Shown here: positions 45,080 to 56,900 of the stretch, one piece after another
Layout: each line of letters begins with the position of its first letter
How positions within the stretch are numbered: the stretch's first letter is position 1
Source: Batkoa obscura
Taxonomy: Eukaryota; Entomophthoromycota; Entomophthoromycetes; Entomophthorales; Batkoaceae
DNA length: 64,000 nucleotides
Reading direction: 5' to 3'
NCBI GenBank assembly: GCA_030770535.1
Contig: JASVEC010000045.1
Location: 228,612 to 292,611 of the forward strand
Program-made: the position numbers and the translations under genes
Notes under the pieces: generated by a model
Databases searched by the model: none
What the model was told of the DNA's origin: nothing
The model's input: only the letters and a program-made list of their open reading frames with translations

Positions 45080-46165
45080 TTAATATGATCTAACACTTTA
45101 TTTGTTTCTCTTGAAATACATATATGTAATGTCAAAAGCAACATTGAACTAAAATCTCGATGACAAATAATATACATCCAATCTGAGTAAGGATGAATTT
45201 TATACTATCTGCTTTTTTCTTCCCATAATAAAGTGAAGTTCCTAACAATTGAAATAAAATTGAACTAGATATACAAAAGACATATATTACTAATACTGCA
45301 TATATCTTGAAGTTGAATTAAACTTTGAATTTCGTTTATTTTTTTATGATAGAATCTACTGAAACCATTTCAACAAAGTTCTTCATAGTAAACTTCCTTA
45401 TTGACTTATGATAGTAAAAAGATATCATTAAAATACCAATAAAAAAACTTGACAACAAATAATAGTATACGATTGAGCCGATGATCATTTTATTTACAGA
45501 TAATATATATACTGATCCTGATAAATCTGGAGTCATTGTATTTAGAGCTGCGCCAATGGATAAAAATAGCATCATAGATGAAGTATTTGTATATAATATA
45601 ACATTCACATATAATAATAACTTAACTTTTGTTACTGTTCAACCTTTCTGCAGCTGGAAATGTATTTAATTGAACTTCAAAATAACAAGATAATGTTAAT
45701 AAGAAGACCAAGTATTTGACAATGCACTATCATATCGTTTAATTTCGCTTTATATATAAGATAGTAAATATTATCTATAGCTGCTGTTAACTTTAAATCA
45801 TTTGTTAATGATTTAATATGTGAACAAATATATGAGGATGTATTTCTGTATTTAATAATTTTATTAAGAATTTTTACACTCGAATAGTACTTAAAAGATG
45901 AAAAAAGTGATGAAGTAAAAAAAACACCCCCATATATTAAAAATGAATTTATAGCTAATATAATCACTGTAAATATATAGATAAGGTAGATAGAGATAGA
46001 AACTGATAAAGTTATCGTACCTATTAAATATCGTATTTGATTTAAAAAACAACATGATAGATATAAAGTTATTATTAAAGATATCAAAACAAGTTGTTTA
46101 TACAGCATACGGTAAATTCTAAGGATAGTTGAAGATGTTTCTTCATGTGTATCTAATTTATTCAA
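45080..46165 (-). pseudogene. Decayed class A-like 7TM receptor gene, interrupted by a short element
   Basis: Minus-strand pieces follow the intact receptor at 32376 in order. IYIFTVIILAINSFLIYGG is TM1. Then, after an inserted short element (45829-45937), comes SLTNDLKLTAAIDNIYYLIY (TM2), HCQILGLLINIILLF (TM3 with its cysteine), SVNKMIIGSIVYYYLLSSFF (TM5), and a worn tail with QIGCILFVIEILVQ (TM7). Several frame losses lie between the pieces. The two longest open pieces are 45677-46165 and 45336-45608. It is clearly a dead paralogue of the divergent receptor. Confidence 0.75.
45829..45937. repeat. Short inverted-repeat element inserted in a receptor pseudogene
   Basis: TA-flanked, TGAGGATGTATTTCTG start, AAAACACCCCCA end. 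It sits just after the TM1 coding piece of the relic at 45080-46165. Confidence 0.86.
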
Positions 46166-47612
46166 AAGTTAATAGAACCGATTGCTTAAAAACTTTGACT
46201 TTAACCCATATGTATTCTTAATAACTGTTTAAAGAACACCTAGTATACAAGTCCAATATTTGTTACAATTACTTAAGTAATATTATTTAATTTGTGTTAT
46301 ATATACATATCTTTTTTGAAGAACTCTACAAAATCCACTTAATAATATTTCAAAAATGGTTAAAAAAAGCAAGCTAAAAACCTGGATGTATATACAGCTG
46401 TTAAATTTCACTTATAAATGCTAACTACTTATTTTAAAACAAAATAACTGATCATTAGGCTATGAATTGGCATAAAACACAAATCTTTTCTTATAAATAT
46501 TATCGCTATTAAGTACATAGTGGAGGTTTAATAGTTGTAAAAGCCTACCTAAAATCTAGTTTGTTATTGAATTCTAAATCTTAGTGAATTTCGTTTTTTC
46601 TTTGATTAGGTTACCCATCTAGCTCAAACAATCAACATCTCACTGAGACAGGTCAGTTGCTTTGGAAATATTACATAGTCGCTTTTTATAGTTCTCTTAA
46701 TAAAGCACAAACTATAACATATCCATTTTACCAAAACCACATTTTTTAATTGTAAGTTGCTTCACGTTTTAATTAAATGAGAAATAATAATCACTAATGA
46801 TATAAAATTTTAATAAATTAATAAATCTTATGTAAAAATATGACAAGTAAATACTAAAAATAACTTTTATTTATTCATCTGAAACGATAAGTATAATAAA
46901 TAGAATTCATTTCATGTTTTTTAACCTAATATAAAATTCTTAGACGTTTGTTAAACCATATTAAATACTTCCGATACTTTGTATTAAAAAATACTTTAGT
47001 ATTTGTACATAATTTTTGAAACAAAACTACAAAAATGATGAATATTTCTATTTTCTTGATAAAAGTAACAGTGTAAAACAATTTTAAAATCAAGAACCAT
47101 CTAACAAATCTTTCATCTTTTTCAAACTAATCTTCTATTATACATTATATTATGATATATTACAATCGTTATTTAGTAATTGAAAATGAATATACTTTCA
47201 TGACCAACTATTTATCATTGTTTAAATCACTTAAATTTAATAAGTTTTTAAATTAAAAACAAATATATATATTGTACATAATCTTATAATATTTTATAGT
47301 TATTAAATAATTAATAATAATATAATCACTTTTAATTTTATTTAGTATTATTTTTTACTATAATTAATAAAATTTTAGAAAATAAGCTTTGTTATTAAAA
47401 AGTGGGTTTAACAAATTTGTTTACTATTACTAGTAATTTTAATCAACTTTTAAACTTTAGTTTCAACTTAAAAAAGGATTAACAATTTAAAACCACTATT
47501 AATATAAAAAAATTACTAAGAATAGCAGGGATGTACCTAAATATAAATTGAAGAGAGAATGATATAAATAATAAGATAAGTCATTTATTTATTTATTTAT
47601 TATATTCTATCC
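46166..47612. other. Intergenic, nothing recognised
   Basis: 1.45 kb very AT-rich. I found no gene, element or structured motif; the ATTT run at 47584-47600 is simple sequence. Confidence 0.5.
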
Positions 47613-48098
47613 ATGCGATCAAACTCTTTGAATTTATCTTTAAATAAGCTAGCAAAAAAAGGAAGTAGAAATCCGAAAAATTTAAACTTACAATTATCAC
47701 CATCTATTTCTTCTCTTAACTTACAAAGGCAAAATTCAACAGAAAAAGGGTACTCTCCAGCTTTGAAGCTTAATAATTCACCATTTGAAAATAAAAGATT
47801 AGATTCTCCTATCTTACCTCCTAACTCCCCTTTGATTATAAGATTAAGAAATATAAGTTTAACTTCGCCACAAGGGAATGAAAGAGATATGGATACTGGG
47901 TATGATTCTGGGTTTAATTCACCAATACCGTTATCGCCTTGGGCTACAGAAAATTTAATTACTAGTCTAGAAAACTTTTCTTTAGTAAATAATACTATCA
48001 GTTCACCACAGCCATGGCATAACTCAGTTAGTTCGTTAAGTAGCATACTACCTCAACAAAGTCCAAATATGGATATTAAAAAGGAGAATGAAAACTAA
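47613..48098 (+). CDS. Hypothetical disordered Ser/Pro/Asn-rich protein
   Basis: A 161-residue single-exon frame beginning MRSNSLNLSLNKLAKKGSRN. It is rich in Ser-Pro sites (NSPFENK, LDSPILPPNSP, LTSPQG, NSPIPLSPW, QQSPNM), which suit proline-directed kinases, with RSNS and RQNS stretches that suit basophilic kinases. It has no folded domain. The opposite strand is also open over 148 codons, but that reading is an odd hydrophobic mixture, so I prefer this one. It is convergent with the minus-strand gene at 48129. Function unknown. Confidence 0.5.
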   Translation: MRSNSLNLSLNKLAKKGSRNPKNLNLQLSPSISSLNLQRQNSTEKGYSPALKLNNSPFENKRLDSPILPPNSPLIIRLRNISLTSPQGNERDMDTGYDSGFNSPIPLSPWATENLITSLENFSLVNNTISSPQPWHNSVSSLSSILPQQSPNMDIKKENEN

Positions 48099-48128
48099 GC
48101 TATATTGAATAAATATTTTATACTAAAA

Positions 48129-50297
48129 TCATTTTATTAATTTTATAAACTCAAAGGTATTATTTAAAGTATCATTAAGGTATGATATGATTAACTCATC
48201 GTCTTCCTTTATCTAAGTAATAGTGATATTAATAATAAACTTCGAGACAAAATAGTTAACTTACGTTATCCATAATAATAGCCAGATACTGCTTTAACGG
48301 TCCTACAAAATTTACTTCAAGTTCGTTTATAATATATTTAAAAGAGTAATCCTATAATTATAATAGTTAATTGTATAAAAAAGTAATATCAATAGTCATT
48401 ATTTACTAGTTTTTTCTTTTCTTTTAACATTAGAGTTACTTTTATAAAATTGAGAAGCTTTATTAGAAGTTTGTTATTTTGTTTTATATATTCTACACTA
48501 AGTACTAATTCGTCATTAGTTACAGAGCCATGAGTTAAAATTGGTGGCAAAAGTTGACGAAAATCAAATAATAAAGGTAAATAAGCTGCCCATAAATTAA
48601 CCTTGACAAAATTGGTTGTTTTATTGGTACTTGCATCCTCAACAACGCTAATTTGTAATAAATCGACCAACATTTCAAGTGCATTTGATATCAAATTGGG
48701 TTTTAAATAAAATATGACCAAGTTTAAGATAACATTGAATTTATTGCTATCATTTAAATTGAATAATAAATTTTGTAATATTTTATACATTACAAATCGA
48801 AGTTTAGGATTTGGGCAGTTAATCACATCATCTGTCCATGTTTTTATAACTTGTTCTATATTGCCACTTAAATTAATTATACTTGCTTCAAAACAATTTA
48901 ATAGGATGTAGCTTATGTAATCTAGATATACTATTGGGGCACTATTTATACTCGATAACGTGGCTATTAATGAATTTATATTTAGAATTTCTTTTATAGT
49001 CATTATGCTATTTATTTTGATAGTTGTAACTATATAATATAAATAGCCTAATAAAACAAGAGGTTCATCCATCAATTTAAAGTCAACAAGATACGGTTGT
49101 GTATTGTTAGTAATGCTAGCTAATAATATAGTAGAGGTATCAAAAGATAGTTTTTGGATATTTATATAAAATCGTCTTTTTTGTTCTAATTCATTACTAG
49201 TATCATTGATTGATATGTTGTTATTGTTTCGAATGATATTGTATTTTGGATGTTTATTATAGAAATAATTTACTGAAATCAAATTATCCTCGTTATAATT
49301 AGAATGAAGCGAGTAAATATTAAATATGCCATTGATACTTAAGGTGAATTTTAGACTAGGAAGTAATACCATAATTAAAGAATCTTTATCCATAACCTTT
49401 AAATGGTGAAATAAATGTTCATCTTTTATTAATTTTGCTATTTCTAAACTGCTTATTATAATGCTTTCAACTCTTGCTGAAGTAATAGTCATATCTTCCT
49501 CTTGTTCACTTATTTGTTTGAATAGATTGATTATTTGTAATACATCACTAAAAACAGGCTCTAAATATAATGGTACTACATTTGCTTTGGTTGTTTTGAG
49601 TACAATTTTCAAAAGCACAGACTTGAGTTCAATTAATAAAAAGTCACACCAGGTTACAATTTTCACATAATCGATTGTCTCATTGCTATTGCTTTCTTCA
49701 TAAATTTGTCCATATTCTGTTTTAGTAATTTGATTTAGATAACTTGTTATCTTATGCAAATGTTGAACTAGAATGGAATGGCTTTCTTTTGGAGAAAGTT
49801 GGTTTAGCAATAAATTCGTTATAATCCGTTTCACCCTATCTTCTATCTTTACTATGAACTGATTCATTTTATCTTTGTTCTCAATCTGACCTTGTTGTAA
49901 ATACAGATGAAAACATAGCTCATAGTAAATAAAACTAGATTCCCATATTATATGTTCAGCTAAAAATTGTCTTAATTTATACCCTTTAGTTTCGGTCTGA
50001 TCTTGATTTGACAGAAATGTATATTGAAACTGTAATAAGTCTAATAGTTTACTTAATAGCTGATTGGTGATAGTTGGTTTATTTTTATATTCTGAAATTA
50101 TATTTACAAATAACTGGTGATAATTTAAAAAATGTTCATTAGAAATCAAGTCGTAAAGCTGAGTATTTTCGGATTCTATTGAATCTAATTCCTTAATAGA
50201 TCAATGTTATTTTATAATACTATTATTCTACTCTATTTACCTTAATAAGTTTATCTTCAAGTTCGACTAATCTTTTTTTATAATTATTTAAATCCAT
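48129..50297 (-). CDS. Unrecognised all-helical protein, about 670 residues
   Basis: Exon 1 (to 50297) reads MDLNNYKKRLVELEDKLIK and joins across a short intron to ELDSIESENTQLYDLISNEH, a likely short coiled coil. The main exon encodes some 570 residues of alternating helices (LLSKLLDLLQFQYTFL, ILVQHLHKITSYLNQI, ESIIISSLEIAKLIKDEHLF), in the manner of HEAT/ARM-like or tethering-factor proteins. Two further small exons downstream (YSFKYIINELEVNFVGPLKQ, then IKEDDELIISYLNDTLNN) extend the C-terminus to a stop at 48129-48131; they are supported by good GT-AG signals and kept frame. I do not recognise the family. Confidence 0.68.
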
Positions 50298-50372
50298 TTA
50301 TAAAAAGGAAAGAGATGAAACGTTTCAATCCAATTTTGCTAAAAAGTCAAAATCCGAATTTTATCTTTTTAA

Positions 50373-51566
50373 ATGAGTTTAGAATCTGATTTAACTTCTG
50401 ATTCTGCAATAATAACTGCTACTAACAATAACATTAACATAGAGTATGAAGAAAGATTATTACCAACACTAACATTTATAACTTATACTTCAATAATTGG
50501 TTTATTTATTCGATTGGGCTTAAATACATTATTTACATACCAAAACCAGATTGTTATCCCATTGCTGTATACTCAATTCGTTGGTTGCATGATATTAGGT
50601 CTTATTACCCCCCTAAAATCACATATAGCTTCAAAGTAATTTTTAGTAATACAAACATTAGCGATCACATTTTTTAAAAAGACATTCATTTATAGACATC
50701 CTTCGCTTTATAGTTCTATTTCTAGTGGGTTGTGTGGTTCTATTACTACGTTTTCTTCATGGAATTTGGCAGCTTTTGAAGAGCTATCTTTTCTATATAG
50801 AAAACCTTCATCAGTTATAATATCAACTCAAAGTCGCATTTTAGGATTTATTTCCCAAATCTTAGTAACAGTTTCAATAAGTTATTTTGGTTTTAAGAGT
50901 GGAGAAGCACTTAGCAAAGCCATTTCGTTGGAAAATAGGCCTTCTATACTTAAATTACAACGCCTAAAATTAAGCAACTTTTTAAGTATAAAATACACTG
51001 ATTTAATTGTAAAAGAAGCAGTTTATTTTATCATATTTTCTTTATTCCCTATTTTTTTATTGTTTTTTACTTCTTATTTTTTAAACGCTGGAAGATTTGC
51101 TTTGAGTGCTGGTTTTGCTCCATTAGGTGCTTATATTCGATATTTACTATCAAGGTTAAATGTCAAATATTTACGTTTTCCAATAGGAACTTTGACTGCG
51201 AATTTAATTGCATCTGCTGTATTAGCTATTGTAACTTATTTTTTATCTTTTTCAGTCGATAATACAGTCCATAATGGCTTATCTACTATATCATGTATCT
51301 CACTTTATAGTATTTCAGATGGATTTTGTGGATGCCTTTCGACCGTATCGACATTTATAGTAATATCTTTATATTCTATTAATTATCATAATACTAATAG
51401 TTATTTATAGAGCGAATTGATTGCTTTTAAAAGTATTAAACTTAAGTTGAGATATTTCTTGATTTCAATTATTTGGAGCCAAGTTCTGTTTGTGTTCTTT
51501 TTACTGGTTCCATTATTAGTTGTAAAAAACAAAAATAATACTTATTTTGTTATTTCACAATGTTAA
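50373..51566 (+). CDS. FEX1: Fluoride export protein FEX (two CrcB domains)
   Basis: Three exons. Two homologous Fluc/CrcB halves are fused, as in fungal FEX. The first has YTSIIGLFIRLGLNTLFTYQ and the signature GLCGSITTFSSWNLAAFEEL. The second has FAPLGAYIRYLLSRLN, FPIGTLTANLIAS and GFCGCLSTVSTFI. The last exon starts after an acceptor near 51412 (SELIAFKSIKLKLRYFLISI) and ends at 51564-51566, supplying the final helix; the earlier in-frame stop at 51410 lies inside that intron. FEX is a plasma-membrane fluoride channel that keeps cytosolic fluoride low. The conserved Asn and Phe residues of the pore are seen in the first half (TTFSSWN). The start is divergent from the gene at 48129-50297, 75 bp away. 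Confidence 0.9.
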
Positions 51567-51713
51567 TAAAAAACATTTGTTTTTAATTTAAACCATGTCA
51601 GAGTTGAAGATTAAATTTTGAATCAGGTGATTTATTAAACACATGATTATCTCTAGAGATAATCATTATATATTATAGCTTTGATTTTGTATAAAAAACA
51701 AAATTTAAAATTA

Positions 51714-53298
51714 ATGGTATTGAGTTCAGTTAGGGTAGCTATTATAGGTTGCGGAAATAGGTATTTTATTAAATATAGAGGATTAATAATAAAATATTAA
51801 TATTGATAGGGGTTTGATATATGCTAACTATGCTCTGAGTTATCCTGAAGAATTAAAAGTAGTAGCAGTGGCAGATCCTAACAAAATAAGAAGAGAAAAT
51901 TTAGCCAACTTACATGGTATTGAGGATAATAAATATATTGCCAATGACTGGAGAGTATTAGTAAATTATCCAAAGTTTTGTGACGCAGTTATTATTGCTA
52001 CCCAAGACCAAGATCATGTTGAGCCAACAATAGCATTTTCAAACCTAAAATATCATATTTTATTAGAAAAGCCAATGTCAAATAATTTAAAAGAATGTGA
52101 AATGATTTATGACACTATCAATAAAAATAATGTACTATTTGCAGTTGGGCATGTATTAAGATATACACCTATCAATACTAAAATCATGGAATTAATACTT
52201 TCAGATGAAATCGGTAATATAACTTCTATTCAACATTTAGAGCCAGTGGGTTATCATCATTTTACACACTCATTTGTAAGAGGAAATTGGAGGAATGAGA
52301 AGGAGTCTTCCTTTGTTTTAATGGCAAAGTGTTGTCACGATATTGACTTATTAACTCATTATCTTAATGGTCGTAAATGGAACAAAGTATCTTCTTTTGG
52401 GAATTTATTTCACTTTAAAAAACAAAATAAGCCACTTGAGGCTGGGGATAGTAAAATTTGTTTAGAATGTCCAATTAAAAACACATGTGCTGCTTCTGCT
52501 AAGTCTATTTATTTAGATACCTTTGAGACTAAGGACAAAACGAACTATTGGATGTTAGATAGAATAAGTGACATTATAGGTATTTTGTTATTATTACTAT
52601 TATACCATAATATTAATTATTAAATTATTAGATATTGAAAACATAACTAACGTATTGAAAAATGGTCCATATGGAAGATGTGTTTATGAATGTGATAATG
52701 ATGTTTGTGATAATCAAGTAATTTTCTATAGTTATTAATATTCTGCAAACATTTTATTAATAATTAAGGTAGTAAATATTGAGTTTGAAGGTGGGATTAA
52801 TGTATCGTTTATGATGGCAGCATTTACTGAATTAATGTGTAAAAGAAAGGTATTTTTATTTTATTTTACAATAACAACATGTAATATACTTTAGACTACT
52901 ATTTTTGGGGATAAAGGTGAATTAATTAGTGATGGTAGCAACCTGATTACTGTTTACAACTTTTTAACAAAAGAAAGAAAAGAATATGATTTAAGTGATC
53001 AAATGACTGGGCTTGGTGCTTCAGGACATGGTAATTTTAATTAAGATGACGCCATAATTATTAATTAATTATTTGAAAGGTGGTGGTGATTTTTCATTAG
53101 TTAAGGCATTTGTTAACTCTATAAAGCATAATGATTCTAGCTATATTTTATGTGATGCTAAACAGGCTCTAGGTAGTTTAAGAAATTGCTATCATTAACA
53201 ATATTTAATAGCCCTTTATAGATTCACACAAGTTAGTATTTGCAGCTGAAAAATCTAGATTGACTGATAAAGTGATCTATTATAATTCATTCAACTGA
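51714..53298 (+). CDS. Gfo/Idh/MocA-family NAD(P)-dependent oxidoreductase
   Basis: Seven or so exons. The N-terminal Rossmann fold opens VRVAIIGCGNRGLIYANYAL (GxGxxG variant GCGNRG). It is followed by VVAVADPNKIRRENLA, DAVIIATQDQDHVEPTIAF and the family's HILLEKPMSNN (catalytic Lys of EKP), then FAVGHVLRYTPINTKI. The C-terminal sheet has the CCHDIDLLTHYL block with the conserved Asp-x-x-x-H/D pair. A cysteine patch (CLECPIKNTCAASA) in the middle marks a subgroup seen in fungi and bacteria. Later exons carry FEGGINVSFMMAAFTE, IFGDKGELISD, GHGGGDFSLVKAFVNS and end NSFN. The substrate is probably a sugar or polyol derivative; it cannot be told from sequence. Confidence 0.85.
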
Positions 53299-53486
53299 AT
53301 AAAAATAATTATCTACTTAATTATTCAGTTATCTTTACCTTAATGTTATAAGTTTAAAGATAATAAACTATTAAAAATAAACATAATAAAGAAATAAGAT
53401 TATAAAATTTATTAAAACAATTAAAATTTAATTCATCTAAACAAAACCCCTTACTTTGATAATTTTATGCTAGTCATAGTTTAATT

Positions 53487-54755
53487 TTATGGTCTTTCTG
53501 GCAAATGACTTGTTTGGTCACCATTGTTTATTAATTCAGTATCTTGATTTGATAATTGTGCTGTAACTTGGTTAATTTGATCCTCATTAGTATTTGGTTG
53601 AGCTACTTCATCACCTCCTTGAGCATCTGCAGTACGTTCTATGCACCAATATCTGTGTCCTTCTGTCCATGCACGAGATTGACATGTCTTTGAACAATAT
53701 TTAGCTTTTCTACACCTTCTACATTTAGCAAACTCACGCGGACAAGTTTCCCATTTACCGCACGACATAAACGCGCAACGACGAAGACCTCCTCTAGCTT
53801 CATCTTTACGGCAAGCATTACGCATTATTATACCAGACCAATGTTGGACTTGAGTTGCATTCACTCTTGAAGTAAACATTTCTACTAATTGAAAAACGTT
53901 TACAGGTTCATACCCAGTATGCAAAATTTGCCTTAAGTTAGGGTATTTAGATAAGTAAGCCAAAAGTTGTAAAGAAAGTAAAATATCTTCTTCCCTGTAC
54001 AATACTTTATCTAACCACTCGGGTGGGCTGCTGTTATTAATTTCTTCGTTTTCACTTTCATACCCAGTCATTATCTCATCGTTTTCTTCAGCAGATAAAG
54101 TGACGTTATTTGTATTTTCTGATGAACTTCTTTCATTTTCTTCTGGAATGAATAATCCCAAATTTTGATTATTATTTTGGCTATTGTTATTATTGTTATT
54201 ATTTGATAATATAAATGAAGATGAGTTCTGCTCTGAGTTTAAGTTGGGCATTATTAAATTTAAAGCCGAGTCTGAGTTTGAGTTTGAGTTCCTTATAAAT
54301 GCTAGTTCTCTGCTATTATTAATGGTGTTTTTATTTTTATTTTTTAAGTTGTACAATTCATTTTGATTTTTTATATTCATTAGAGAATTTAAAAAAGTAT
54401 CTAATATATTAATCACTATTGGTATGATACCTGACTCCACTACTCTTTTACGTATATGTTCATTACCCCTAACACCAATATTAACCACGCATTGATAAGC
54501 CATCGACCATTTCCATCCAGTTCTTATGTCAATTATTTTTGTTGTATTAAGGATATGTATAAGTTGTTCTAAGCCACCGTCTTTGACGATTTGTTCTCTA
54601 GCACCAGCTGAAGTGCTTGTTAAAAATATTAATTGATTTAGTGAATTTAGCAAAGGAATAATAGAGGGGCAATTAATCGAAGCTCGATCGTAATAATTTG
54701 GAACTTGCTTTACAGCTCTGTTTTGAAGTGGGTAGGAAATAGTTGATTCACGCAT
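53487..54755 (-). CDS. MUB1: MYND zinc-finger protein, SamB/MUB1 family
   Basis: A single-exon 422-residue protein. The N-terminus (MRESTISYPLQNRAVKQVPN, then INSLNQLIFLTSTSAGARE) follows Aspergillus SamB and yeast Mub1 from the first residue, which fixes the start. An ARM-like region leads to a low-complexity Asn stretch (NNNNNNNSQNNNQN, about residue 185). WLDKVLYREEDILLSLQLLA and HWSGIIMRNACRKDEARGG precede the MYND finger CGKWETCPREFAKCRRCRKA with further zinc ligands YCSKTCQSRAW and HRYWC (about residues 335-375). Mub1 works with the E3 Ubr2 to degrade the proteasome regulator Rpn4; SamB affects hyphal growth. This is a strong marker that the genome is fungal. Confidence 0.92.
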   Translation of the reverse strand: MRESTISYPLQNRAVKQVPNYYDRASINCPSIIPLLNSLNQLIFLTSTSAGAREQIVKDGGLEQLIHILNTTKIIDIRTGWKWSMAYQCVVNIGVRGNEHIRKRVVESGIIPIVINILDTFLNSLMNIKNQNELYNLKNKNKNTINNSRELAFIRNSNSNSDSALNLIMPNLNSEQNSSSFILSNNNNNNNSQNNNQNLGLFIPEENERSSSENTNNVTLSAEENDEIMTGYESENEEINNSSPPEWLDKVLYREEDILLSLQLLAYLSKYPNLRQILHTGYEPVNVFQLVEMFTSRVNATQVQHWSGIIMRNACRKDEARGGLRRCAFMSCGKWETCPREFAKCRRCRKAKYCSKTCQSRAWTEGHRYWCIERTADAQGGDEVAQPNTNEDQINQVTAQLSNQDTELINNGDQTSHLPERP

Positions 54756-55554
54756 CTAAAGTAAAAATTAGTTAAGTAAGTTTTAAAAGTAGTGGAGTAT
54801 TATTAGTAGGATTACATTGTAAAACTTTTGATATTTATTTAATTTATAATTTCTAAAAGATAAAAATAAGAGAATTATAAATACAAAAAAGAGAAATCTT
54901 TTAATCAATTTAAACTTTAAATTGCTTTAACAGTTAATCTTATAAAATTCCATTTAAATAATGAAAGATTAATGTGGGTAAAGTCATTCTCCAATTATTT
55001 TGAATTATTTTAAGTGATAGCTTGCTTTATTGGAACAAGTATTAAGCAATAAAGCAAAATGGCGTTAATGAACTAATTATGGTCTAAATGAGATCACTTG
55101 AACTAAGGATAACAATCTATCTTCATTATCCCTTAGTTTCTTAGTATAAGAATACTTAATTATTAGTATCTTATTTAGATAACATATTACTAATAACATT
55201 AGTAATTATTGTAGCTAATATAACAGCGTCTTTATGTTAAGGATCTTAAATGAGCAGCAATTAATTATAGCGTGTTTTAATGATAATACTGCTTATTAAA
55301 ATGAGATAATAAAGCAAATTGAATTAAAAAATTAATAATTATATTAAAATTTAATTTTAATTGTCTAAATCACACTATATTTAAGTATAAACGTAAGCTA
55401 TATAAAACTATTTTATTTAATTATTGAAATTTGCTATATTAAACTTTAAACTGAGGTGAAATTTATATAAATACACTTAGTATTTTCAATAAATTACTTT
55501 CAAATTCCTTAAGTTTCATTTATCGTAAAAAAAATAAGTTAATAGTTTGGTTTA
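54756..55554. other. Intergenic
   Basis: 799 bp AT-rich between MUB1 (start side) and the carrier 3' end. Short direct repeats of TTAGTAT type near 55140-55170 only. No gene. Confidence 0.5.
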
Positions 55555-56531
55555 TTATAATGGTTTATGACCTAATAATTTTCTCAAATTTTCCAATATA
55601 ATAAAAGTTATTACAGTATGTGGCCCAATTCTTATCCAATTTGGAAAGAAGCCTTTATATAAAGCCATAAAACCTTCATTTTTTATAGTTGAGGTTGCAC
55701 AGTGTAAAGGAGAATGATAAATTAAATCTTTAGGTTGATTCATATACCTTGATTTTATAGTATCTAAAGGCGAAGTAGTAATTGCAGCAACAAGACCAGC
55801 CAAAATAGAAGTAAAAAAATGTAAAACTAAGCCTTCAGTAAACAGATTTGATTTAAGTAATGATTGCTTAAAGTGATCATAACTAGCTAACTGTGAGGCA
55901 GTCAATAACATTGCACGTTGTGTAGTAGGACCCTTAATTGGTTAATGAGTTAATTAACATAAAGTTCAAATTTGACTTACAACTCCTTTATACAGTCCTT
56001 TTATTCCTTCTTGTTGAAATATAACATTAAATGCATTAAAAGTATTTTTATAAGGTGGTAAATTATCTTTAGTTATTGCTTGCATTCTAACTTTAATCAA
56101 ATCAGTTGGATTAGCAATAAAAGCACCAATCCCACCTGAAATAGCTGCTGATATAATCTTTATATGTAATAAATTATTGTTACTTTTATTAATGAGTTTT
56201 GATTTAATTGGTTCATATAGACCCATCCTTAAGGTGGAATAACTTGCTTCTCTTAATAAAGAAGCTTCCAAACCTTTATACCATGACTTGATACCTTCTT
56301 TCAAATACATTTGTTTTAAACCATTTAAAAAACCTGTATATTTCATTTGATTGATATTATTAATCTTGGTATTATTGTATTGTAACTGTAAACGGACCTT
56401 AACAACATCTAATAATTACTATCAACTATATCGTATTTAACTAACTTTTATTTACCTATTGGGTTTGTGATTAATGCTGCTGACATACAAGCTATGCCAC
56501 CTAGAAAGAATTTCTCGATTCCATCTCCCAT
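55555..56531 (-). CDS. Mitochondrial carrier, UCP/dicarboxylate/oxoglutarate clade
   Basis: Three exons give roughly 290 residues. Start ATG 56529-56531 opens MGDGIEKFFLGGIACMSAAL. The three carrier motifs are TNPIDVVKVRLQLQ, ANPTDLIKVRMQAI and TSPLDTIKSRYMNQ. GPTTQRAMLLTASQLASYDH in the middle and LASYDHFKQSL are typical of the group that contains UCPs, dicarboxylate and oxoglutarate carriers, and NPTDLIKVRMQ is closest to the SLC25A14/30-like members. These inner-membrane proteins exchange dicarboxylates, sulfur oxyanions or other small anions. The precise substrate is not settled by these motifs. Confidence 0.86.
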
Positions 56532-56900
56532 CGTATAAAATTAAATTAATATTAAGAAAGAGAAGAAGGGATTAAAAAGAAATAAAATAGTTTATAATAA
56601 TTTGTTTAAATTGCACCATTTTAGAATCAATACTACTTTATTCAAATTTATAATTTGAATAATAAGAATGTTATAGTATTTAAAAATAGTAAATAATTTT
56701 AACTGGCTAATTTAAATTACTAATTTGAAGATTATTTTAATTTGAAAATGCGGGTATTTTCGCGTTAGAATAGCTTAATCTAGTAGTAGCTACATTTATC
56801 TTAAAAATCAAATATTAATAAGATAAATTGAATATTTTAATTTAAAGAAATAATCTTTAACAAAAACAATCTAGCTTTGTGTTACAATATTTATTGTCTA
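56532..56900. other. Intergenic
   Basis: 369 bp between the carrier start and the HAD gene 3' end. Nothing recognised. Confidence 0.5.

Noticed and set aside
47600-48046. 148-codon minus-strand frame opposite 47613-48098
   Set aside because: Its composition is an unlikely hydrophobic and cysteine mixture, whereas the plus strand reads as ordinary Ser/Pro-rich disordered protein.
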